64,000 bases of DNA from Paenibacillus dokdonensis (GTDB lineage Bacteria; Bacillota; Bacilli; Paenibacillales; Paenibacillaceae). Position numbers and translations under genes: made by a program. This document shows positions 43,080 through 50,886 of this stretch, piece by piece. The stretch spans positions 124,001-188,000 of the forward strand of contig NZ_STGQ01000003.1 in NCBI RefSeq assembly GCF_004916975.1, given 5' to 3'. The notes beneath the pieces were generated by a model that saw only the letters and a program-made list of their open reading frames with translations, made no database searches and was not told where the DNA came from. Every line of letters starts with the position of its first letter. The stretch's first letter is position 1.

Positions 43080-43436
43080 TCATTTCGATTGATAGGCTAA
43101 CTGATGTCCATCTTCATATCCTTTGGCGAAGCCGGCATTGAACCCTTCGTTATAGGCTTCATCATACCCTTCGGTGTATGCGGCATCCGGAGCCTGAGGC
43201 AGAGCACTTTGCTCCACCGGAGCTGGAAGAACGGGATTGACCCATCTCCGCTTACGTTTTCTGCGGACCACGCCGAGTCGTTGATGTCTTCTTTTTCCGC
43301 CCTTTACGAGCTGACGCTTGGCCTTGTGCTGACGCAGCTTTTTCGTTCTCAGCAATCGGGCCTTGCGAGCAATGAGCTGCTTGCGCCTCCGGGTGCCGGA
43401 TTTTACGGACCGGGAAACACGTTTCTTGGTCTTCAT
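43080..43436 (-). CDS. Small basic protein with GY-rich C-terminal motif
   Basis: 118 residues, no enzyme domain. Residues 1-65 are extremely basic (KKRVSRSVKSGTRRRKQL, RRKRKRRWVN), followed by a Pro-rich hinge (NPVLPAPVEQSALPQAPD) and then a helix-like stretch with repeated G-aromatic steps: YTEGYDEAYNEGFNAGFAKG and YEDGHQ. The same G-[YFW]-x-x-G pattern is found in both CgeB-like enzymes and in the GT2 gene at 44522. AGGAGG before the ATG. It is the last of four small genes with a sigma-K-like promoter, ending at a strong terminator. Not recognised. Confidence 0.7.
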   Translation of the reverse strand: MKTKKRVSRSVKSGTRRRKQLIARKARLLRTKKLRQHKAKRQLVKGGKRRHQRLGVVRRKRKRRWVNPVLPAPVEQSALPQAPDAAYTEGYDEAYNEGFNAGFAKGYEDGHQLAYQSK

Positions 43437-43462
43437 CCGTTATTCCTCCTGTACTTCGGTCG

Positions 43463-43735
43463 TCATGTATGCGGCAGTCGGGATGCGTTTAACCAGGGAG
43501 GCGCAGGAGTACCTCTACGCGGATGGCATAACTTGATTCCTTCCAGCATCTCGCACATGGTAGCTTGATACTGCGTAAGAAGTCGGATATTCTCTTTCAG
43601 ACTCCGGGCCGATAGCTCTGAATGGGAGGATATATCCGCAATGCTGCTGAGGATTCGGGCTAGCGCCTGTTGGCTGTTTGCAATGGAAGCGATGATGGAA
43701 AGCTTAGCTTCCTGCTCTTTAAGGAGCATACTCAT
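43463..43735 (-). CDS. Small alpha-helical protein
   Basis: 90 residues, predicted almost entirely helical with heptad-like spacing (EQEAKLSIIASIANSQQAL, ARILSSIADISSHSEL, LKENIRLLTQYQATMCEML), ending in a Pro/Arg-rich tail. No signal or membrane segment. It overlaps the upstream gene as ATGA, so the two products are probably made in equal amounts. Resembles the products at 43732 and 44101 in size and helical character. Such small helical proteins could pack into a filament or layer. Function unknown. Confidence 0.6.
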   Translation of the reverse strand: MSMLLKEQEAKLSIIASIANSQQALARILSSIADISSHSELSARSLKENIRLLTQYQATMCEMLEGIKLCHPRRGTPAPPWLNASRLPHT

Positions 43736-44070
43736 TTTCCCATGTCTCCCAGATCGAACCCTGAGCCAAACATGCCATCTTCGTCACCAAGTCCGTTTTC
43801 CTCCTGAACCAGAACAGCTTTCAAGTTGCTGCAAAGTCCGTTTTCGAGCTTGGTCAGCCCCTCGAGCAGTTCCACGATTTGACCGTGAATCTGCAAAGGC
43901 TCATTAAGCTGATTATCATGGGTCTGAAATGCATCCGCGGTCAAATGATTCAGTGCCCAATTCCGGACTTTCTCCGCCTCAACCGCTTTGGCTTCCAAAA
44001 TCATGGCGATATTCCACTGGATTTTGGAAGCGGCGTCCAGCATATGCAAAAAGGCCTGTTCCCTGCTCAT
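43732..44070 (-). CDS. Small alpha-helical protein
   Basis: 112 residues. Mostly helical (REQAFLHMLDAASKIQWNIA, LQIHGQIVELLEGLTKLENG) with an acidic Gly-rich C-terminus (EENGLGDEDGMFGSGF). ATG at 44070 with GGGGA nine bases before it; a GTG three codons earlier abuts the ribosome site. Second gene of the four-gene unit. No family with a proven function recognised. Confidence 0.6.
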   Translation of the reverse strand: MSREQAFLHMLDAASKIQWNIAMILEAKAVEAEKVRNWALNHLTADAFQTHDNQLNEPLQIHGQIVELLEGLTKLENGLCSNLKAVLVQEENGLGDEDGMFGSGFDLGDMGK

Positions 44071-44100
44071 CTGCAGCACTCCCCTATATCAAGTCTCCAT

Positions 44101-44388
44101 TTACTCTTCCTCATGGCTACCGAGCTCTTTCACAACATGATTCAGAGTCTCCGCGAGCGCTTCCTGAAGATCCGCGATACTTCCCAGATAGGCAATGATG
44201 CTTTTATTGATTTGTCCAGAATTCTCAATTAACCCGTTAATGCCATCAAATTCAGGATCGGTATCCGGCAGGTCGTGTATAATTTGAGCCATTCGAACCG
44301 CCATCTGGCGTTCGGCATCCAGAACTCTGGCCATCTGCTGGTGGGAATGGGACATATGAGTTAACATTTCATCAATTTTGCTCTGCAT
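44101..44388 (-). CDS. Small alpha-helical protein
   Basis: 95 residues, highly helical, with heptad-like spacing (KIDEMLTHMSHSHQQMARVL, DAERQMAVRMAQIIHDL, IAYLGSIADLQEALAETLNH). AGGAGG lies eight bases before the ATG. First gene of the four-gene unit and the one directly after the sigma-K-like promoter. Related proteins, as I recall, occur beside glycosyltransferases in other Paenibacillus genomes; I know of no experiment on them. Confidence 0.6.
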   Translation of the reverse strand: MQSKIDEMLTHMSHSHQQMARVLDAERQMAVRMAQIIHDLPDTDPEFDGINGLIENSGQINKSIIAYLGSIADLQEALAETLNHVVKELGSHEEE

Positions 44389-44462
44389 GATCTATTCCTC
44401 CTGTTGATGCTTTCGCGAAAGGCCGCGAAGGCCCGCCCCGCCTGATCCGCTTCTGCCTGCTA

Positions 44463-44491
44463 TATCCTATGCCGCAAGCCTACATACAGTT
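44463..44491 (-). promoter_or_regulatory. Candidate sigma-K promoter for the small-protein operon
   Basis: On the minus strand AACT (44488-44491), 16 bases, CATAGGATA (44463-44471), 75 bases before the first start codon. Matches AC-N16-CATAnnnTA exactly. Confidence 0.5.
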
Positions 44492-44521
44492 ACGCCTAAC
44501 CAGGGGGGAGTTCTAAATTTA

Positions 44522-45901
44522 TTACAGCACAGGGTTTTGCAAAATAGGTGGTGCGATAACCGGCAGACCACGGGGAGCAGACTGCAGCCTCTCCGTCGAC
44601 AAATTCAAGATACTCCGTTCCTTCAAATTCCACCGTTCCAGCGCAAAATCGGATACGAACGGCCGAATGCAGCCTCTACGCCATTGATAAACAATTCCGT
44701 CACCGCTGCCTACAAGTTGACCCTCTACAGGCTCATCCATTGGGGACTTCAGCACCGACAGAAGTGCTTCCTCATCCATAACCGCTTCAGCTGTAGGGAT
44801 GCTGCGGATATCCAGCCTGGACAGGACCACGGGCCGAATCCCCGTCTTCTTCTCGATAGCGGTGCAAGGATATTTATCTCCCTCATAGAGAAAATATTGC
44901 TGTCCACCCTGATCACGGATGACCACATGAGAAGGGAAAAAGTCAGAAGGAGACCCGGCATTACTAGGATTACCGTTTCTGAACAGAGAACCATTCTGCT
45001 TCACTTCCTCCACCCATACATGAGGATTTCCCCATTTTCCTGTGTAATACAGCTCATTATGACCATGAACCGCATGAAATTGCTCTTGTCCGAGCTCCTT
45101 CATACTGACGCTGCCAAAGTGGTGGATAAAAGAATCCCCGGCGATAACAAGCTTTAGCCCGCAGAGCCGGACCCGGATGATCCAGTCATCATCCTCATAA
45201 TTTCCGATTCTGAAGCCTTCATCGAAATAACCAATCCGCCCAAGCAGCTCCCTCCGGAATAGAAGGCAGAACCCGACAAGCCGGTCGGTCTCCTTCCACT
45301 TGGTCTCATCCGGCTTGTCGCAGGAAGCTGCATATTCCCACATTTGCTCTACGTTTTCGTAGGGAACGGCAATCTGCTGTTCACCGCTGATATAATTCGT
45401 TACCGGACCAACGACGCCGATGATGGGATCGCTCTTCAGACACCGCAGCATATGGGTTAGCCAACCAGGAGTCACCAGGGTATCGTTGTTCAGAATGACA
45501 ATGGTATCGCCTTTGGCCATCATCAGTCCCTGATTGACACCTCCGGAAAAACCACGGTTGGTTTCCATCAGCCGGTAACGCAGTTGCCCCGTTCTCTTCT
45601 TTAGATAATCACCGGTTTCATCTGTAGAGCCATTATCTACTACAATAATCTCGTAGGGTTCTATCGTGTGAGTCTCGATGCTCTCAATGCACCTGGTCAA
45701 ATACTCCGCCTGGTTATAGCTTGGAATTACAATACTCGTGCCGTGGAACGGCTGGTCGAACGCCGCTTTCCCTTTAGCTGTGCCTTGCGCATATCCCCGC
45801 TCGTAGCCCAGCCGGTAACTGCTGCCTGCATCCGGCCAGATACGTTTCCCCCTTTTTTTGCCGCCTGGCCTTACCGATTTCCGCCTAAGATTTCTCTTCA
45901 T
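44522..45901 (-). CDS. Glycosyltransferase family 2 with basic GY-motif N-terminus and extra C-terminal domain
   Basis: 459 residues in three parts. Residues 1-50: Arg/Lys-rich, then YRLGYERGYAQGTAKGK. Residues ~50-290: GT2 domain (SIVIPSYNQAEYLTRCIESI, YEIIVVDNGSTDETG, ILNNDTLVTPGWL with the N-N-D metal motif, GNYEDDDWIIRVRLCGLKL, HHFGSVSMKEL). Residues ~300-459: an extra domain (GGQQYFLYEGDKYPCTAIEK, VLSRLDIRSIPTAEAV) of unknown kind. An inverting transferase; donor unknown. GGGAGAGGG precedes the ATG. Lies 53 bases after the GT-D gene. Confidence 0.83.
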   Translation of the reverse strand: MKRNLRRKSVRPGGKKRGKRIWPDAGSSYRLGYERGYAQGTAKGKAAFDQPFHGTSIVIPSYNQAEYLTRCIESIETHTIEPYEIIVVDNGSTDETGDYLKKRTGQLRYRLMETNRGFSGGVNQGLMMAKGDTIVILNNDTLVTPGWLTHMLRCLKSDPIIGVVGPVTNYISGEQQIAVPYENVEQMWEYAASCDKPDETKWKETDRLVGFCLLFRRELLGRIGYFDEGFRIGNYEDDDWIIRVRLCGLKLVIAGDSFIHHFGSVSMKELGQEQFHAVHGHNELYYTGKWGNPHVWVEEVKQNGSLFRNGNPSNAGSPSDFFPSHVVIRDQGGQQYFLYEGDKYPCTAIEKKTGIRPVVLSRLDIRSIPTAEAVMDEEALLSVLKSPMDEPVEGQLVGSGDGIVYQWRRGCIRPFVSDFALERWNLKERSILNLSTERLQSAPRGLPVIAPPILQNPVL

Positions 45902-45954
45902 TTGATAGCCCTCTCCCGTCTCTATACTTGATCTATATATAAACGGAGCAATGA

Positions 45955-47217
45955 TCAGTTGTATGACAATTCACCCGAAATAAGCTTATCCGCCAAATGG
46001 CCAAAATCCAGCGCCGATTTTCCAAGCTCCGTTGCTATTCTCTGACATATGACAACTGCGGGAATACCGCTAGCAACCAGCGCAATATCAAAGGAATGCA
46101 TCGACGCTTCCGAAAGCACGCGGGGAATATCCGGAAATCCGTTGACAGGGGAAATAACTCCCGCAACATGCACCATGGATACCGTAAGCTTCCTAGCCAA
46201 TTCTTCCGCCAAATTACCGATCACCAGCACCTGTTTATTCCGCAGCAAAGACTGGAGGAATCCATATTCATGCAGCGCGTAATTGATTGTGGAGGTGGTA
46301 AAGATAAGCGGCCCGTAATCAATGCCATAATAGCGCAGAACCGGAAACAAAAGCCCCTGATAAGTAGGAAGACGCGAAAAGGGTATGCCGATAATATCCG
46401 CCTTCCTTACCGCATCTGCAAGTATGCTGCGAGCATGGTAATCAGGCAGTGTCATGCCGGCAGCCGTAAGAAAATGTCCCGCCGATCTGGCATGCTCTAA
46501 TGGAAGCACAGTATCATGAGCCAAAGCGAGGAGCTCCCCGTCTCCGAGCCGGACGACCGATAGCGGCTGACCTCCAGCCAAAGAGTGCTCAAGTCGTTGA
46601 TGAACCTCCTCCGGTCGTAGGAGCGGCTTCAGACGGGGCAGATACAGCTGCAGGCCGGCTGCCATAATCTCTCTTGCAGACACTTCTGGCAGCACCGTGT
46701 AGGGCGGAAGTAATGATGCCATTTCTTCTTCTGTTCCGGCTGTACCACCTGCCCCGTACCCCCTATTAAGCTCAGTCGTACAGGTCTCGGTAGGTTCAGT
46801 TGATACAGGTGGAAAAAACGGCTTCTGCTTCTGCCTTGGCTTCGGCTCCGCTTTCCGATAGCGGGGTCCGTTCGGGAAGCGTTCATGCTTGCGGGGAAGT
46901 CTGAATGGAGTGTTCGACCTGCGGCGGTAAGAGTACTTTTTTTTCCCCGGCTTGCGCTGCCGTGCTGCTTCGGGTTTTGTCTGCCGTACTGCTTCGGATT
47001 TTGTCTGCCGTGTTGCTTCGGATTTTGTCTGCCGTGTTGCTTCGGATTTTGTCTGCCGTACTGCTTCGGGTTTTGTCTGCCGTACTGCTTCGGGTTTTGT
47101 CTGCCGCAATTCGGAAGCTTTATCACTCAATACTTTTGGCTTTCTGATGATCTTTACAGCAACAGCCTTCTTCCATAATGGAATGAAGGCTGCTGTATTA
47201 TTGAATTGCCGGTTCAC
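45955..47217 (-). CDS. GT-D fold glycosyltransferase with repeat-rich basic N-terminus
   Basis: 420 residues. Residues ~35-90 are tandem octapeptides R-Q-T-K-[PS]-E-A-[VTA], followed by a basic Pro-rich linker to residue ~150. The C-terminal ~220 residues are a GT-D (DUF1792-like) domain: SVVRLGDGELLALAHD, ADIIGIPFSRLPTYQG, FTTSTINYALHEYGFLQSLL, VASGIPAVVICQRIATELGK. GT-D enzymes transfer glucose to glycosylated serine-rich adhesins in streptococci, a suggestive parallel. Start GTG at 47217 overlaps the nucleotidyltransferase stop. Confidence 0.78.
   Translation of the reverse strand: MNRQFNNTAAFIPLWKKAVAVKIIRKPKVLSDKASELRQTKPEAVRQTKPEAVRQTKSEATRQTKSEATRQTKSEAVRQTKPEAARQRKPGKKKYSYRRRSNTPFRLPRKHERFPNGPRYRKAEPKPRQKQKPFFPPVSTEPTETCTTELNRGYGAGGTAGTEEEMASLLPPYTVLPEVSAREIMAAGLQLYLPRLKPLLRPEEVHQRLEHSLAGGQPLSVVRLGDGELLALAHDTVLPLEHARSAGHFLTAAGMTLPDYHARSILADAVRKADIIGIPFSRLPTYQGLLFPVLRYYGIDYGPLIFTTSTINYALHEYGFLQSLLRNKQVLVIGNLAEELARKLTVSMVHVAGVISPVNGFPDIPRVLSEASMHSFDIALVASGIPAVVICQRIATELGKSALDFGHLADKLISGELSYN
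46961..47106. repeat. 24-bp tandem repeat, about six copies, in the GT-D gene
   Basis: Unit of 24 bases (TGCTTCGGNTTTTGTCTGCCG plus three), in frame, coding R-Q-T-K-[P/S]-E-A-[V/T/A]. Copies differ at one to three bases. Likely variable in number between strains by slippage; in-frame gain or loss would change linker length without breaking the enzyme. Confidence 0.9.
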
Positions 47218-47945
47218 GGGATCAACCCTTTCATGCGCCGACCGGCTTCCTGGAGCGATTCGAAGGTACCTGCATCACTCCACCATTTCTGAAGAATATC
47301 ATATTCCAGTTTACCGCGTGCCGCGTATACATTATTGACATCGGTAATTTCAAGTTCGCCTCGTGCAGAGGGCTTAATCTGTGAAATAATATCGAACACG
47401 GCTGAATCATACATATATATTCCGGTCACACAATAGGAGGACTTGGGAACCGCAGGTTTTTCTTCAATTTCTGTGATCAGCGCTTGCTGCTTCTTGTCAA
47501 ATACGGGTACTCCGTAACGTCTGGCATCCTTCACATGCTTTAAAAGCACTCTGGCTGTACCCGGCGGCTGGCGTTCATAGCTATTTACGAATGGAGTCAG
47601 ATCATCCATGAACAAATTGTCCCCAAGCAGCACTACGAAGCGTTCCTCCTGATTCACAAAGCCTCTGGCAAGCTCCAATGCCTCAGCGATACCTCCTGCC
47701 TCTTCCTGAATCCGGTATGTCAGATTGACGCCAAATTCTTTTCCGCTGCCTAAAAAATCTGTATACAAGCCGGCGGACTGCTTGCCCATGACGATTAAAA
47801 TATCAGTAATCCCCGCATGCCGCAGCCGGTCGATGCCGTAGACAATCATGGGATACTTCCCAACAGGAAGCAAATGCTTATTGATCAGCCGGGTCAGCGG
47901 ATACAATCTTGTTCCTGTCCCGCCTGCCAAAACGATGCCTTTCAC
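47214..47945 (-). CDS. Sugar-1-phosphate nucleotidyltransferase (RmlA/SpsI-like)
   Basis: 243 residues. LAGGTGTRLYPLTRLINKHL at the N-terminus is the nucleotide-binding signature, LLGDNLFMDDL the metal-binding Asp segment, and ITEIEEKPAVPKSSY and ARGELEITDVNNVY are typical of glucose-1-phosphate thymidylyltransferases. The short length matches the SpsI-like class of spore polysaccharide loci. It would supply dTDP-glucose or a similar donor. Start GTG with GGAGGAG before it. Overlaps the GT-D gene by four bases. Confidence 0.85.
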   Translation of the reverse strand: MKGIVLAGGTGTRLYPLTRLINKHLLPVGKYPMIVYGIDRLRHAGITDILIVMGKQSAGLYTDFLGSGKEFGVNLTYRIQEEAGGIAEALELARGFVNQEERFVVLLGDNLFMDDLTPFVNSYERQPPGTARVLLKHVKDARRYGVPVFDKKQQALITEIEEKPAVPKSSYCVTGIYMYDSAVFDIISQIKPSARGELEITDVNNVYAARGKLEYDILQKWWSDAGTFESLQEAGRRMKGLIP

Positions 47946-47971
47946 TGCACTTCTCCTCCTTCGGGTTTGCT

Positions 47972-48730
47972 TTAATGTTCTTCAATAAATTCACGCGGAT
48001 CAAAATGCCATTTATCCATAAACAGCCGGTGATTTCTATTTATTAATGCCTTCAGCTCTTCCGGCTGGGATTGTTTGAAGCTGGCGCTGCCCCTATGATG
48101 TACAAGCACATCTTTGCAGATGAGAAGCCTGAACCCCGAAATCCTCGCCCGATGGCAGTAATCATCATCCTCATAATGGCCAGGCGAGAAAACCTCATCC
48201 AAATATCCGATTCGGTGCAAGACCTCTCGTTTAAGCAGCAGGCACATGCCGATAATCCTCCTTACCTCAATCCATCGCCCAGCATCCGAAAGGTTATTTT
48301 CAGCGGCAATCCGCTGGAAATCAGGCAGATCCCGGAAGGAAAGCTCCATTTTTTGCAAACCACTTGCCTCATTGGTCACGGGCCCCACCAGTCCGACGTC
48401 TGCACTGCTGTCTGCAGCTACGAGTAGATTGGACAGCCAGTTGTGCGTTACCGTTACATCGTTGTTAAGCAGCAAAAGATAATCTCCTCTTGCCACCTTC
48501 ATTCCCAGATTGCAAGCCTTGGGGAATCCCTCATTTACCGGCAGTGATATAAAAACAATCCCCTCACGGATGCAGTAAGCATCCGTTCCATCGGTTGAAG
48601 CATTATCTACTACAATAATTTCGTAAGGCGTATCGGTATAACTACGAATAGACTCAACGCATGAGATTAACAAAGACAGCCCGTTACAGGTCGGGATAAT
48701 AATGCTGGTCAACCCGGTTCGCAGCCTCAT
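47972..48730 (-). CDS. Glycosyltransferase family 2
   Basis: 252 residues, single GT2 domain: TSIIIPTCNGLSLLISCVES, YEIIVVDNASTDGTD, LLLNNDVTVTHNWL (N-N-D metal motif), GPVTNEASGLQKMELSF, SPGHYEDDDYCHRARISGFR, LVHHRGSASFK. It closely resembles the GT2 domain of the gene at 44522, so the two may add related sugars. The start overlaps the stop of the upstream GT2 gene as ATGA. Confidence 0.87.
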   Translation of the reverse strand: MRLRTGLTSIIIPTCNGLSLLISCVESIRSYTDTPYEIIVVDNASTDGTDAYCIREGIVFISLPVNEGFPKACNLGMKVARGDYLLLLNNDVTVTHNWLSNLLVAADSSADVGLVGPVTNEASGLQKMELSFRDLPDFQRIAAENNLSDAGRWIEVRRIIGMCLLLKREVLHRIGYLDEVFSPGHYEDDDYCHRARISGFRLLICKDVLVHHRGSASFKQSQPEELKALINRNHRLFMDKWHFDPREFIEEH

Positions 48731-49845
48731 ATGGCGTTCCTCTGCAATGCGACATCCATACGGGATAAGCTCCTCATAGAACCAGAAACTTTCCGCCGCG
48801 TTAATATTTCATCAATAGCCTCCGCATGATCTCCAATAATCATATCTGCGACTGCGTTTCCCTTGCCTACATTCCCTTCGCGTTTCCGGTTGCCTGAAAA
48901 GACGTCGACGGTATGAACCGCTTCCACCCGGTACCCTTCCAGAATAGCCAGAGCCTGTGCCTTCGGCGGTACAATCAGATGCCGGACATCCATTTCGTGA
49001 ATTAACCTCCCGGAAAGGGCGTGAGGGACTGCTGTCAGAGAGTTAGCCCCCAGGTCGCTTCGGCCCAGTGCCATATTTAAAAAGCTTTTGCAATGCGTCA
49101 ATTCATCCTGATGCATAAACAAAGGAAGGAGCCCGTTCAAATTATTCAGTGCAGCATCACATCCACGGTCTACAGCATACAAAAAGGGAGCCAGATGTTC
49201 TGCTGGAATCACCATATCCCCATCACAGAACAGAACGGCATCAGCCCCAGTCAATCTCGCTCCGATGCTTCTTCCCACGTCATGACCCAGGAGCTCGGGA
49301 TAATAAACCACGGTCACCAGCGGATGACTGTGTAAGATCGTATAGCTGTTGTCCCTGGAGCCATTCAGTACGACGATAACTTCCTGCAGCGGCAGCCTCT
49401 CCAGCTCATTCAACATGTCATGAAGACTGTCTTCTTCACTGCTCGCACAGACCACGGCCGCCGCGGTGCCCTGCAGAAGGAGCGGCACTCCATTTTCCGA
49501 GCTGCCTTTTCCTTTGTTGAATCCTTGAACATAGGCCGCCGACAGCCGCTTCATAAGGGCATATCCAGGCCTTGGATTTATATTGGCGTTCATCCATTCC
49601 ACGAAAGTTAGCTGAAGGCTTGATTCATAAAAATGCAGTTTTTCTTTTGCTGTTTCCGCTCTTTCCACGCTTCCATTTCTCCATCCGGCTTTAAACGCAC
49701 GGCGAACCCAAGGATCCTTATTTTTGCGGGAGGTGGCAGAAGTACGCTGTTTTATTTTCAAAGGAGAATGTTTCCTTGCTCTGCCCATACTCCGCCGCCG
49801 GCCTGATCGTTCTGGTCGGCCAGATCTTTTTTTTCTGATTCTCAT
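48727..49845 (-). CDS. Glycosyltransferase family 2 with Arg/Lys-rich N-terminus
   Basis: 372 residues. Residues 1-60 are strongly basic (RKKRSGRPERSGRRRSMG), then FKAGWRNGSVERA and, later, AAYVQGFNKGKG, both loose forms of the G-aromatic-x-x-G motif. From about residue 125 a GT2-like domain (AVVCASSEEDSLHDMLNELE, EVIVVLNGSRDNS, AVLFCDGDMVIPAEHL with D-G-D) that lines up with the gene at 49851 (HDVGRSIGARLTG against HDVGRTIGAEAST). ATG at 49845 has AAGG eight bases before it; a GTG three codons earlier overlaps the previous stop. Confidence 0.78.
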   Translation of the reverse strand: MRIRKKRSGRPERSGRRRSMGRARKHSPLKIKQRTSATSRKNKDPWVRRAFKAGWRNGSVERAETAKEKLHFYESSLQLTFVEWMNANINPRPGYALMKRLSAAYVQGFNKGKGSSENGVPLLLQGTAAAVVCASSEEDSLHDMLNELERLPLQEVIVVLNGSRDNSYTILHSHPLVTVVYYPELLGHDVGRSIGARLTGADAVLFCDGDMVIPAEHLAPFLYAVDRGCDAALNNLNGLLPLFMHQDELTHCKSFLNMALGRSDLGANSLTAVPHALSGRLIHEMDVRHLIVPPKAQALAILEGYRVEAVHTVDVFSGNRKREGNVGKGNAVADMIIGDHAEAIDEILTRRKVSGSMRSLSRMDVALQRNAI

Positions 49846-49850
49846 TCGTC

Positions 49851-50675
49851 TCACCTTCCCACCCGGTCTCTGTCCCGCCCAAGGTCACTGTAACCGCCTC
49901 TTGGGCCTGTGCGCGACAAGTACCAATCTATTGCCTGCAGATGATCGTCGATGACCACCTGCTGCAGCGGATCTTTCCCGTTTGCTGTTCCCCTGCGGCG
50001 CCGATTCAGCTTGCCTACGGGCACGTCATGGACGGCTGAGACTCTTAGACCCGAATGGACGGCCATAGCCTGTGCAAGGGGTGGTATTGAGAGATTGGGG
50101 TTCCCGATGATATCTGCTGCACGGCGGCTCATTGCATGCGGAACAGCGGTCAGCGAAGCACCCATCAGATCAGGGCGTCTAAGCATCGAATTCAGCGTAT
50201 GCTTGGCTAAAATGACTGGATGGACCTGTCGATGATGTACCGGCCCGCGGTAACTGTTCAATGCAATGTCTGTTCCATTCAATACCGCATTTACGAAGGG
50301 CCGCAAATGCCCGCATGAAACCCTCATATCCGCATCCACAAATAGCAGTACTTGACCCGTGGATGCTTCGGCTCCAATGGTTCTGCCCACATCATGTCCA
50401 AGCGGCTGCTCAAACCGCAGTACCTTGGCTCCCATCGCCGCTGCGATATCCGCTGTGCGGTCGGTGCAGCCATTGGCTACAACGATTACTTCACAGGCCT
50501 CATGTACCTGCCATGCTTCCCTGATGACATTCCCAATTGTCTTTTGCTCATTCATCGCAGGGATAATGACCGAGACGACCGGGTGCTCACAGCTTCTGCG
50601 TTCCAAAAGGCTTACCGTACGGCTTCGTTTTCGTCTCCATTGTGGCAGGCGCTTTCGTCTGGATGGCTTGTGCAT
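49851..50675 (-). CDS. Glycosyltransferase family 2 with short basic N-terminus
   Basis: 274 residues. N-terminus MHKPSRRKRLPQWRRKRSRT, then SVIIPAMNEQKTIGNVIREA, EVIVVANGCTDRTADIA, GHDVGRTIGAEAS and LLFVDADMRV (D-A-D motif). Resembles the polyprenol-phosphate mannosyltransferase-like branch of GT2, but no membrane helices follow, so the acceptor need not be a lipid. First gene of a tightly overlapping run 49851-48727-47972-47214-45955-44522. A mother-cell -10-like box lies about 47 bases upstream. Confidence 0.82.
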   Translation of the reverse strand: MHKPSRRKRLPQWRRKRSRTVSLLERRSCEHPVVSVIIPAMNEQKTIGNVIREAWQVHEACEVIVVANGCTDRTADIAAAMGAKVLRFEQPLGHDVGRTIGAEASTGQVLLFVDADMRVSCGHLRPFVNAVLNGTDIALNSYRGPVHHRQVHPVILAKHTLNSMLRRPDLMGASLTAVPHAMSRRAADIIGNPNLSIPPLAQAMAVHSGLRVSAVHDVPVGKLNRRRRGTANGKDPLQQVVIDDHLQAIDWYLSRTGPRGGYSDLGRDRDRVGR

Positions 50676-50721
50676 GCGGGCATACTCCCCCCCTGTTCGA
50701 TTCGGCTGATATTACCTTGAG

Positions 50722-50730
50722 TATCCTATG
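50722..50730 (-). promoter_or_regulatory. Possible sigma-K -10 box for the GT2 operon
   Basis: CATAGGATA on the minus strand, identical to the box at 44463-44471 and preceded by the same G-C. No AC is found at 16-17 bases upstream, so only the -10 part is supported. Confidence 0.3.
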
Positions 50731-50806
50731 CGTCCGTTATGGCTCTGGAAGCGGCGTTTGTGCATGAAATTCGGTTGCAAGCCGAATTCCAGTTCTGGTA
50801 AAACAA

Positions 50807-50832
50807 AGACGCGGGGAATATTCCCCGCGTCT
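50807..50832 (-). terminator. Terminator of the repeat-protein gene
   Basis: AGACGCGGGGAAT-ATTCCCCGCGTCT is a 26-base perfect palindrome; on the minus strand TTGTTTT follows. It separates the repeat-protein gene from the GT2 operon. Confidence 0.8.
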
Positions 50833-50886
50833 GAAATCATTCGCTTGCAATGAAAAACTCGCTGATTTCGAAACCATTAAACAAAA

